Shown here: one piece after another, positions 50,901 through 60,028 of the stretch
How positions within the stretch are numbered: position 1 is the stretch's first letter
Layout of the letters: every line of letters begins with the position of its first letter
Assembly: GCF_032854445.1 (NCBI RefSeq)
Contig: NC_088295.1
Coordinates: forward strand, 18,835,385 to 18,899,384
Length of the DNA: 64,000 nucleotides
From: Liolophura sinensis
Taxonomy: Eukaryota; Mollusca; Polyplacophora; Chitonida; Chitonidae
Direction of reading: 5' to 3'
Notes under the pieces: generated by a model
Database searches by the model: none
Told to the model about the DNA's origin: nothing
What the model saw: only the letters and a program-made list of their open reading frames with translations
Made by a program: the position numbers and the translations under genes

Positions 50901-53900
50901 CAAAGCCTGACAAAGCGGCTAACACAAAGCAAAGCCTGACAAAGCGGCTAACACAAAGCAAAGCCTGACAAAGCGGCTAACACAAAGCAAAATCTGACAA
51001 AGCGGCTAACACAATGCAAAGCCTGACAAAGCGGCTAACACAAAGCAAAGCCTGACAAAGCGGCTAACACAAAGCAAAGCCTGACAAAGCGGCTAACACA
51101 AAGCAAAGTCTGACAAAGCGGCTAACACAAGGCAAAATCTGACAAAACACCCCACACATGGCCAAATCTAACAAAACAGCTTACACAAGGCAAAATTTTT
51201 AAAAGCTGTTCACCAGTTCTTGCAGTTTAGATGGCAGCTCTCTCTTTTTTTGAGTTCTCTCTTTATTTTTTTGTTGTTACTTTTAAACGTCAGTAAACGT
51301 CACTACCAAAGACATACAATGTGATGAGTTCAAGATAAAAACATTAAAATCATGCATGCATTTTGTTTGTAGATCTTGTTGTAGTTTTATGTGGAATATT
51401 AGAGACAGATGTGTAAAAAATCTGTTTGCACTCTATTCCAATACAGCTGGCCCGGTTAAGGACAGAGATGGAACAGCAGAAGTTAGAACTCCAGAAAACA
51501 CACAGTGCTGAGATGGAGAAGACTTTGGACAAGGTGAGTAGTGTTATAGTATCTGATTGTAACGCATCTATTTTTTTATCAGAAACTTTTAAATTTACCT
51601 TTAAGACAAGTTTTAATGCATTTTATGCAATCAAAGCTGGAAACTATGGACTCTGTGTTGGGTTTTGTTTAGGACTGTGTTTCTTATATATGTATGATGG
51701 TATGCGGGAGGTTCAACCCATTTAGAGCCAGGTATGGGTAAAGGCTCAGAATGCAGTCTTTCTGTTGTCTTTTATGGTACTGAGCATTAAGGGGTAACCA
51801 CAAAGCTGAGCCAGCTGAAATCAGTATTCCATGACTGGGTGAGGTGTCTTGTTTGGTGTCTTCGTCATGATGGCACAGTATAAATATGGTTGCATCGGGC
51901 TGTCCCTGTCACAAGATGACAAAGGCAGTATATCTCTGTTATCTGCTGCATGACTTTCATTTGCAGCACTAGTTGTGTTGGTGTTATTTATGAATGCACG
52001 AATAGTATGAATACATTGCTGAGTGGTGGCTCTTTATCTGCAGGCCAATGGTCGACTGAAGGACATTGAAAGGGAATACACAGAACGAGCTCAGAAATCC
52101 ACACAGGTCAGTGACAGAAGGGAACCTCTATAAATAATATGGAGTCTATGTATGCTGATCAAATGCAATAAAAAGTGGAACAGAGGAGTTAAATGATACA
52201 CATTATCTTTTTTTGTGACTAACATATAGATTACATGGGACATAAAGAATTACTCTCACAAGTTTGGCAATTACTATTTGATATCACCAAAGAGCATAGT
52301 GGCTTTGTAATATAATTTGTAATTATATGAAAAGTTCTAACAATCACAGTACAAACTTTTTTCCAGACCATTTCAGAGTTACAAGGTACAATACAGCAGC
52401 TGAGAGACGAGATGAAGAAGTAAGCTTACTCTAAAATAGCTTGTAACAAATGCTTTTAAAGATCTTCAGCATGATTGAAGAGTTCAGGTATGTGGAGAAA
52501 TGTTGGCTCCACACATGTAATGCTGATTTAATTGTAAGTATTACCTATTGAGTAGTGCAAACATTCATATTCATATATGTGTGTGCCTGTATATATTCCT
52601 GTTTAGAACAGGAATTAGACATCCTCACAAAGGAATGTCCTTCCTATATGTATATGTCTGCAACATCAGTTGTACATGTAACAGGTTTTTCTGTAACCTG
52701 AATATGTATTACTGTCCATTTACAGACATAGAGAAACAGCAGAGAGAAGGGTTTTTGACCTGAATGTTAGACAAGAGGAAGAGAAGAAGGCCATACGCAA
52801 ACAGCACAACACCACAATTGATGTAAGTTGTAATATGGAAAATCAATCTTATTACCAATGTCATTCTAATACACAGTAAATAACACTTTATTCTGGACTA
52901 ATGCTACTACCAAGCTTAAGTTCTACTACACTTTTAAATAAGTGGAAGACCTAAATGTACTTAGAATAAGCACAGTATTTACAAATATAGCTGCTAAAAC
53001 AGCGATGCCGGGGTTCAAGCCTGTATAGCATGTATATGTAGATGTGCCAAATGTAGTAAATCTACATTTGGACAATATTTGAAGGCGAGTATGTGCTCTC
53101 TTTTTTAACACAGCTCAACGATTTTCAGCATACATAAAGTACATATATAGCAATTTGCACTCAGTGATTTTCAGCTTTACACCTAGCACATTTTCAGTCA
53201 CAAGATTTCCAAATATGGTCTAAATTGCACTTTTGCACAATTTGATCGCAATTTGCAGCAGAACTGTATGTTGCAGGAAAGATTCGTGATCAGGATGTCA
53301 AACTACATCGGGTAGCATGCTTACAAAATTTGTACATTCATCCTAGACATAAATGTATTAAAAATGCATTATATAACATGGGGATATGTGCCTAAGCGCC
53401 AAAAATATAGTAAATCGGCCTTTGGATAATTTTTCAAGCACTGCAACTCCCACATTTATTAAGACATTTCAACAATTTTCTGCACATGTACAGTACACAA
53501 TAGCTCTTTGAACTTGGCCAATTTCAGCTTTACAGCTGTAGCGGTTTTGTGTCATGTGACCTCCAAATATAAGGGAAAATCGCTCTTTTTCAGACTTTAA
53601 TTTCAATTAGCAACAAAGAGAAAAAGTAAAAAAACGAGATTCGTGATCAGAACATCAAACTATGCCTAGCATCATACTTAAAATGTTTAAATTCAGAAAA
53701 TTTTAATCACGTGACAAATTCGCGATCGACTGCCCGAGACACATTTGCAGCCGGAAAACTTCATTTAAACATTTCCAGTGAGAAAACTGTTGATCGCAGC
53801 TCAAATATGTTGGCCTCCTATGGAAAGAGAATGTCTTGGGCTACAAGTTGGTGCAAGTTTGAGAGTTCTTACGCCCATAGTTCTCTAGTTACAGGTCACT

Positions 53901-56286
53901 GAAATTACGTAAATAAATTTTAGTTTTTGGATAATATCTCAAAAATTTACAAAGATAGGGAAAAAATGCGGTTGGAATCAATGGCTCAAAATACACCAGA
54001 AAACGTTTAAAAAATGGAAATGTCATTCTAGTAGTAACGTCACAACTACGACAACTAGTGGCAAGCTTCCAAAGGTTTTGCGATTCAACAGTTTTCTCAA
54101 ACTTGTTGTAACTACCAACAGTCAACCTGCATATCAAATTTCAGACCACTCCGTTCAGTGGTTCTTGAGAAGTTGTTTAAACAATTTCATATAAAATGCA
54201 ATATGGCCGCCAAACCAAGTGACATGGAAAAACCAGAATTGGCCGTCACACAACTGCAGGTATGGGGGAATTTCACTGCAAAATATTAAGTCAATCAATC
54301 AAATGGTACCATCACAAAATCAAATAAATAATACCTTTAACATGGCCCATTTTACTTAAATGGGGCATTTCTCGGGGTGTTTTTTTCCTCATACAGAAAA
54401 CTATTTCACCTAGGAAAAAACTAAGCACATATTCATGTTCTGCATGGGAAATAACATATTTAAATCCGATTAAATTTAATGCATGCTGTTATTTGGCCTT
54501 TTTAAGATGGCTGCCAAAAGTAATTTGCAATTCCAATTTCTTGGGCTATGGGCTATATTGTATGAGAATTTCAGAGTAATTTATTTTGCACTTTTTCACT
54601 TTAAGATGTTTAAAACAATTTTTCCTTTTTCAAAATGGCCGTCACGTCACGTGACTTCTGGAAGCAAACTTCAGACACAATATGCCATACATTTGTCAAT
54701 TGTATGAAACAAAAGCCAATGCTTTTAATGCTGATGTTATCTGTGTATCCTAATTTGCATATTTAAACACACTAAAAATGGAAAATTTAAACAAGATTCT
54801 CATATTTGACTAATATTGAGCTTTGCAAACTAGAGTGATACACCAATGGACAGCATTCAGCAATTTGAAGCGAGTTCATCCAGCCATTCTCCAGAAGAAG
54901 ATTTTTAAAGAAGGATTGGATTTTCGGACAAAATCCATTGTGGCCACCATGTGACGTGACCGATGGTCACCAAAAGTTACAGACTATCGTGTTAAGATTT
55001 CAGCTTTCTACCTCTGACCAATTTTTCTATAATTCAGAAAAAAATAGTGAGGAATAATAATAACCATAAAAAAATAATTATAAGAATCTGAATAATTACA
55101 GTAGGGCTTCTAGTCAGAGGCTTGAACCCTAATAAGTTACAGGCAAAGTCTAAATTCCGCCTCAGTGGCAGTTGTGAGAGAGTATGTTGTAGCTATATTA
55201 GTATTACAATATAAGTATTGTAGAGGGCTGATGAGTAACTAAGAAATGTTTTTTTTTTCTTTGTAGGCTTTGCAGCAAGAACTAGAAAGACAGTGTGCCA
55301 GGGCAAGAACTGCAGATAAGAAACTGGAACAGCGAGAGATTGATCATGAGCAGAAGGTGGGCAAAGTTTTGTGTTTGTTTGTACAGTCTCTGTTTATGAA
55401 CTTGTGGTCCTACAGACTATCTACAGAAAATAGTGGTGTGATATTTATGAATATATTCATGAAAACTTTTGAGATTTATCCTCCCTTGCCTGATAGTTTT
55501 CCTGCTGTTGCAATTATGTGCATATATTGTGGTCTTAATTCTTTATTCCAGTAGTTTATCATGTGTTTTTTTTTATTGTTTTTCAGATGACAGAGTTAAA
55601 GATTCAGTATGAAGAGAGGATGCATGGTCTAATGCCAGCTTCTGTTAGACAGGTAAATTTTGGGGCTAATTTTGGGGCAAATCAGTGATTTGGGGCTTAG
55701 CTCCAAGAATCTGAGTTTCAAACAATGGGCTAGTGATCATGATTCAGATGGTGAGACGGCATGTTTTTTAACCCTGTGAGGTGGAGCTAGATGTCAGTTC
55801 TAAGATACATACTATCCATTTTGTTCTGTCAGACTTCTCTCTGTGGTCAACCACTTAACACTTAGTCATATGCAAGCATCCATTGAATCATAACTATTTG
55901 GTGTCGTCATGTCTGAACCACTTGGTGTCATGCACATTTGTTTTCCTTTGTTGACGTATTGTTCACATTTGTACCACATGCAATTCAAGGGTACTTTGAA
56001 GCCAAACTTGGTAATTTTTTTTTTTCATTTTTGTGTAGGAAATATTCCCCCACCAATGGCTCGTAACTGCATCCATGAAATGTCTTAGCCTTGTCAGTAG
56101 GAATTTTTACATAAAGGTGATTGAGTGTGTTTGTCTGTGTTTCAGGAACTGGAGAATACAATATCATCCCTGCGGTCCCAGGTTCAGTCTATTCAGCAGA
56201 GAGCCAGTATCTTACAAGATGAGCTGGAGATGAGGACATCTGTCACCCCTTCCGTGTCTTTCACTCACACACCAATAAAGACATAA
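35950..56286 (+). CDS. CEP112: Centrosomal protein of 112 kDa (29 exons, complete)
   Basis: CEP112 (CCDC46) is a long coiled-coil protein of the centrosome. Coding exons: 35950-36058, 36511-36574, 36668-36785, 37650-37858, 38276-38378, 38620-38719, 39066-39127, 39635-39701, 40187-40245, 40497-40583, 41106-41205, 41563-41681, 41915-42058, 42357-42511, 43066-43195, 43854-43946, 44258-44317, 44950-45029, 45293-45428, 48212-48319, 49925-50107, 50688-50831, 51447-51533, 52044-52106, 52367-52419, 52726-52822, 55267-55356, 55587-55652, 56146-56286 (TAA). They sum to 3027 nt with all phases consistent: 1008 residues against 955 in human. The N-terminus (DEEFDKFLVDMKPYVL, DRQRCALWIKKLCEPP, KNRNMHCQMMLHMLRRG) is the conserved globular DUF4485-type region and identifies the family. 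Residues about 120-300 are Ser/Pro-rich and probably disordered. From about residue 300 to 980 the sequence is almost unbroken Glu/Lys/Gln/Leu heptad coiled coil, ending in a short Thr/Ser tail. Introns host a DIRS fossil, MITEs and minisatellites. Confidence 0.94.
36098..36180 (+). mobile_element. SINE family A fragment
   Basis: TCTGGCAGCAACCTTTGGAT, GAGTTTCCCC and ATAGTGCTGGCTGCCGACAT match the family A body in order, diverged and with both ends missing. CEP112 intron 1. Confidence 0.5.
37141..37375 (-). mobile_element. SINE family A, diverged minus-strand copy
   Basis: TTTGATTCATGTCTTACACC, ATACTCAAGAATATTTCACT, CAGCATTATGGTTGGAGGAA and GGAGGCTCCTGGGTCATTGT follow the family A reverse complement in order. 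The copy is old and partly deleted. Confidence 0.7.
40895..40980 (-). mobile_element. SINE family A fragment, minus strand
   Basis: TTTGATTTTTATTTAATGCC, TATGACGGTGGTTAG and GAAGGAAACAGGGTAAAC match the family A 3' half in reverse complement at low identity. Confidence 0.4.
41317..41448. mobile_element. 132-bp fold-back MITE in CEP112 intron 11
   Basis: The element begins GGGGTCAGTTGTTCAAAAAG then TGTATTA. It ends TAATACACTTTGAACAACTG then GGCCC, giving inverted termini of about 25 bp with few mismatches. No coding capacity. The termini look like those of small Harbinger/ISL2EU-type MITEs with GGGCCCAGTTGTTCAAA ends, but the superfamily is my inference. Confidence 0.75.
45722..48055 (-). mobile_element. 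DIRS-like tyrosine-recombinase retroelement, decayed fossil
   Basis: In CEP112 intron 19. Inverted termini pair about 45722-45870 with 47940-48052 (shared GTCAGCTGACAGC and GCTGTGACTCTGC). An extra copy of the terminal sequence lies inside at 46056-46103, as in the inverted and internal complementary repeats of DIRS elements. Minus-strand parts in order: a Gag-like segment (about 47880-47130), the RNase H to recombinase junction with the family signature VIVPKWPAWPGF (about 47050-46920), and a tyrosine-recombinase segment with LTFKLVALLALVSAHQAQTL (about 46700-46400). The reverse transcriptase core is not seen, so the copy is internally deleted. It carries several breaks, is clearly non-functional and of moderate age. 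Confidence 0.72.
46008..46062. repeat. Hairpin-forming inverted repeat inside the DIRS-like element
   Basis: GAATCCCTCTCATCCTGCTT and GGGATGCAGGGATGAGAGGG face each other, and a related inverted copy lies at 45680-45735. Such nested inverted repeats fit the end structure of DIRS-type elements. Confidence 0.65.
48266..49185 (+). repeat. 111-bp minisatellite seeded by a CEP112 exon end and donor
   Basis: Eight or nine units, mostly 108-111 bp. The first is the end of exon 48212-48319 (AEFVTQTEEWKQQHERE) plus donor GTAAGATGTGAGTCATGATA. Later units keep CTGAGTTTGTGAATCAGACA, GAGGAGTGGAAACAGCAGCA, TGAGAGAGAG and GTAAGATGTGAGTCATGATA, then AGATGTGAGATTCCAGAGG. The last copies are truncated and diverged. 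Every good unit carries an exon-like segment followed by a GTAAGA donor. Because 111 is divisible by three, the minus strand stays open for 243 codons, which I take as a by-product. Confidence 0.95.
49443..49706 (+). mobile_element. SINE family A, full-length young copy with target-site duplication
   Basis: Full-length element from GGGGGCCTCCGTGGCTCAGT to CACCAATCAAATCAATCAAA. It is flanked by a perfect 11-bp duplication TCTTACAAATC (49432-49442 and 49707-49717). A and B boxes are intact. Its body is nearly identical to the copy at 6166, so the family was recently active. Confidence 0.93.
49738..49835 (-). mobile_element. SINE family A fragment, minus strand
   Basis: ATTTATTTGATTGATGTTTA, GGTTTATGTGTGGAGGAAAT show the family A 3' end in reverse complement, strongly diverged. 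It is adjacent to the young copy at 49443. Confidence 0.5.
50861..51200 (+). repeat. 29-bp minisatellite just inside a CEP112 intron
   Basis: About eleven units of 29 bp (AAAGCCTGACAAAGCGGCTA then ACACAATGC or ACACAAAGC), decaying at the 3' side. It begins about 30 bp after the donor of exon 50688-50831. The unit has only a faint likeness to the exon end (ATGCAGAG...GGCTCAG against ATGCAAAG...GGCTAAC), so an exonic origin is possible but not shown. Confidence 0.92.
51770..51915 (+). mobile_element. Possible SINE family B relative, fragment
   Basis: GTGAGGTGTCTTGTTTGGTG, TCTTCGTCATGATGGCACAG and TATAAATATGGTTGCATCGG resemble, loosely, the middle of the CACTCACT-tailed SINE and similar mollusc repeats. 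Weak call. Confidence 0.3.
52823..55266 (+). repeat. CEP112 intron 26 with a diverged internal repeat pair
   Basis: 2.4-kb intron. Two copies of a segment of about 250 bp lie at about 53110-53385 and 53460-53700: both run TTTTCAGCTTTACA/TTTCAGCTTTACAG, CTCCAAATAT/TTCCAAATATGG, GATTCGTGATCAG and ATCAAACTA/GTCAAACTAC. Further down, ATGGCCGCC/ATGGCCGTCACGTCACGTGA motifs recur near 54200, 54640 and 54940. An old dispersed repeat or tandemly built TE is likely; no coding remnant is recognised. Confidence 0.55.
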
Positions 56287-57791
56287 CAATCTATTCAATC
56301 CATGTCACAGAATTACAAGCAGTATTACCAGAGTCTAAGTCTCAGTATAAATCCCATCGCATCATCCTATCATCTCTAGGTGCCTTCTGTAAAACATGAT
56401 TTCTACATAAGTAGTTTCCCACAAAGTCATCGTCATTTTTTGATCTTTGTGATGAAAAGCAATATATATCGGGTGAGCATAAAAAAATGGGCCGTACTTT
56501 GATACTGCATTGAAACATTATCCTTTGTTCAAACCCTTTCAAACATGATTTTGTTAACAAACTCACCAATTTTCAAGGTCATAGCTTGAATAGTCTGTAC
56601 ACAGGGTTAAAGTGAAAACATAGCCTCAAAAACGCACGTTCTGGTGACCCACATCTAGTTCGCGCTCTGCACCTGTGTAACACGTGTCAATCAAGTGTCG
56701 TCTGGAAAAATTGTCTGGCTCTAGTGTTAGAGAAACCCTTCTGCCAGATAGGCACAAGTTTTGCTGAATCAAGATGGTTTTCTCTGCTACAGACAAGGAA
56801 TTGATCACCTTTTCAAGTAAAACAATGTAGAGCATCATTTTGAAATGTCCGAAAAACGCGTTTTTGACTCTGTTTTGATTTTTGTCCCACGAACAGAAAT
56901 CTTAAAGGATGAAATTGAAATTTGGTCTGTATACTAGGGACATAATGGGTTTTGAGTGTGTAAATTTTTGGAAGCAGACGTAAGAGAGTTTCAGAGATTT
57001 TGAGTGTCAAAGTATGGCCCATGTTTTTACGCCCACCTGATATGTAGCAGTTAATACATAGAGGAGGGGCATTTACATTTCCTCACTAAAGGTTGCCAGT
57101 GTTGATGGACAAAAGCCACTACTGGGCGAAGGACAAGTTACAGGAATTACTTGGAATTGTCAGATCAGCACAGCTTGTCATTAACCTCAAATTTGAATAA
57201 TGTCATCAAGGTTAGAAGTACTAATTGGTCCCCAACCCAGGGAGTTACCATAGATACATGAGTATATTTTATTTGTCTATATTACTGGTTAACTGGTTTT
57301 TACAGCAGTACAATGTTTTGAAAGAGTGGTCAAATAGGTATTCCTTTGTGAAAGGTAGGTACGATGGTTTGGGCACATGTCTTGCCCTAAGCAGTCTGTC
57401 TGTCTTAATACCCGTGATACGTCACATTGTCATTCACATTAATATTTATTCAAGCATACTGTGCCTCATTGATGTTTAATGAGACGTAATCCACCCCATT
57501 TTAAATGTAATAATTTCTACATTTTGGCTTATTATAGAACTGGGAACATGATATGTACATGTAGATATTCTTTTATTTATTATTTTTAATGGACGCTAGA
57601 TTTTACATAAATAAGAACACTGCTCAAGTGGTTTAAGTATATAACATGTTACAAGGGCAATGTTTTAATGCATATACAGTCTCCATGTTATAACATGAAA
57701 CCATTAATTTAATGCACCCATTTTATCTTTTGTTTGTAAATTTCAAATTCTACTTACTTGTGTAATATTTCTGTATATGCCAAATGGTACA
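56287..57791 (+). other. CEP112 3' UTR (probable)
   Basis: 1.5 kb between the stop codon and the first good poly-A signal. It contains the MITE at 56469-57040. No other open frame or RNA gene is convincing. Confidence 0.5.
56469..57040. mobile_element. 572-bp Tc1/mariner-type MITE
   Basis: Inverted termini of about 35 bp: the left end reads TCGGGTGAGCATAAAAAAAT then GGGCCGTACTTTGA, the right end in reverse complement TCAGGTGGGCGTAAAAACAT then GGGCCATACTTTGA. A TA dinucleotide flanks both ends (56467-56468, 57041-57042), as expected of Tc1/mariner. The interior is too short for a transposase and shows no DDE motif. It lies in the probable 3' UTR of CEP112. Confidence 0.85.
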
Positions 57792-57797
57792 AATAAA
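57792..57797 (+). terminator. Candidate CEP112 polyadenylation signal AATAAA
   Basis: AATAAA followed by a T-rich stretch, 1.5 kb past the stop codon. Candidate only. Confidence 0.4.
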
Positions 57798-60028
57798 TGA
57801 TATTTTATGACATTTTCATTTTTCAAGTAGTTTGTGGTACTAGATTAGAAGAACATCCTAGTTAAGAATTTACCGTGCTCTCAAAATGGGGACCGAGGAA
57901 ATAGGGCTATAATCACAGAGGCTGACTTGTGGGACACTTCTATTCCATCAAGCATACTGCTGTAATTTGACTGAGAAACGTTAAGCTAACAGAAGAGTGT
58001 GTCGTAAATCAAAAATACAGTGTTTTCCATTCATAGTGAAAACTTAAGTAACTTTGTATTAGATCATAGTTCATTATATATGGAATGACCGTTCAGCACC
58101 TGAAGTTCCTCCCGCCGTAATGGTGGCTGCCGTCATATAAATGAAATATTCTTGAGTATGACGTAAAACACCAATCAAATAAATGAATTAAGCACCTAAA
58201 GTCTATTATTCTAACTATTCAGCTAACTGATTACCGAAGCCTTGGAAACAGAGGGAAGTCAAATACATGTAAGGACTGAGAACAGCAGAGACAGCAGTCG
58301 GAACGGTTGCATTACCGACAGGTTAAAGCCGCGTTTCATACCGACCAGTCACATTCAGACGATGGGACTTGTCGAATGCTACAGTTGAATGAATTAGCGG
58401 CTGTTCTGTTTTCATTTGATTAGTCAAGTTCGATTGGGAAGTTGGTGGAGTGAAAGCCAAGCTGCTCATGTATCAACATTTTTAACTGATTTGCATTCAA
58501 AAACAAGATTTCGGTTTTAAAAAGGTATAGTTTTATTCCAGGTGATAAAAGCAATAACTTAGTAACAAGGCACGTGAGATTTGTTTCCTCAACAGTGATA
58601 CCTTTGCCGGAATATTATCTGTAACTGTAATTGAGCCCTATTACCAATACTACACACTGTTCTACACTATTAACCTAATAAGTCACTCCATGAATACAGA
58701 TACTCTCTCCATATATAGACTGTAGCCTCGAAATTTCGTGAAACAAGTTTTGTAACTTTTGTAGTTAAACACGAAAATTGTCTATATAAACTAAGAGAAA
58801 TTTTGTTTTCAAAGTTTCATGAAAGGACAGCGACGGATGATTTCATGACATAAGCATACATGCCAAATATTTTGAGAGGTACCAGCTGATGTGAAGTTCC
58901 ATTACACAGCTATAGAAGAAAACTGGACTTTGTACCGATTTCCTGTGCGCGTCGGGTAACTTATGTAGCGTAGAAGAGGCATGGGTTAAGCAGTTCTTGA
59001 AGAGAACAAACATTAACACTGACATGACTGACATACTAAGATTCAGGGGGGCTTGAGAGAAATGACCAATGGCAGTACAGAATTTTGCCGTTCACATGAA
59101 TAGGTCAAGTAGTCGAGAACACGCAACGTAAAGATCTTGTACGAACTACATAATAAAGACCTTGAGCAAATAATATAATTATCTCGTCTCAAGAGCACAA
59201 TCTAATAAAGATCTTGTGCGCACAAGCATCATAATGATCTCAAGCGCACCTCTTGCGAGCGAAAAAAGAATTTAAATGCGTGAAACGTTTTTTGTACTTT
59301 TTGGTTTTCCTAATAAATGGTATGTGTTGTGTCACATTTACGGTTTCGTAGCATTCCTAGCGCATCTATCGGTGTAAAAGATAAATAAAAACTCACAACA
59401 AGCAGTTATTATCGACGGCGACCAGCGTTTTGTAACAGTTACTGCCCACTATAGCGTACCATACGCCTATTACCCCAGGACAAATTTTTACATAACAGAC
59501 TCTACTCAAAGTTACTAACAACGGTCACCCACAGTCATTCTGCGACGGGATACCGATACGTTCACAACATTAGCTGTTTTGTCGGTTATCACATATGCGT
59601 TGTTAATTGTAGTAGTGCAATGATAGGTAGGGCGAGCCACGTGTTCAAAAAAATGATTAAGATAAACTTCGCGCATTTTCATTATATCCCTTCGGTTCAC
59701 AAGTTTCCTTACGGAACTGCATTCTCTTCATTCGCATATTGAGCATATTTTAATAGAATGTAGTTAACTTCAATTGTCCTCTGAGATTACAGCCGATGCT
59801 ATCGTTCGGATACATGTATATGTACTTCTGAAAAAAACATACGCGAACCTATACCATATAGATAATTGAACCAAACTTCATAAGTTTGCCTTTACGCTAG
59901 AAGCTAGAGGTTCTTAGTCGAAAGTCCTTCAGAATGTGTCGTGTCAATGTTACTGGCTTGGGATAGGAAGCCGGGACACCTTACAGTATGCGAGTGGAGT
60001 ATGTAGATGAGGTCACATGATTTAGTGA
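57798..60028. other. Intergenic region between CEP112 and the small membrane-protein gene
   Basis: 2.2 kb of AT-rich DNA with one SINE fragment (58107-58190). The 3' UTR of the minus-strand gene must lie at its right end. Nothing else is recognised. Confidence 0.45.
58107..58190 (+). mobile_element. SINE family A, 3' fragment
   Basis: CCCGCCGTAATGGTGGCTGC, CGTCATATAAATGAAATATT, CTTGAGTATGACGTAAAACA and CCAATCAAATAAATGA form a clear 3' end of the family. Confidence 0.75.
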
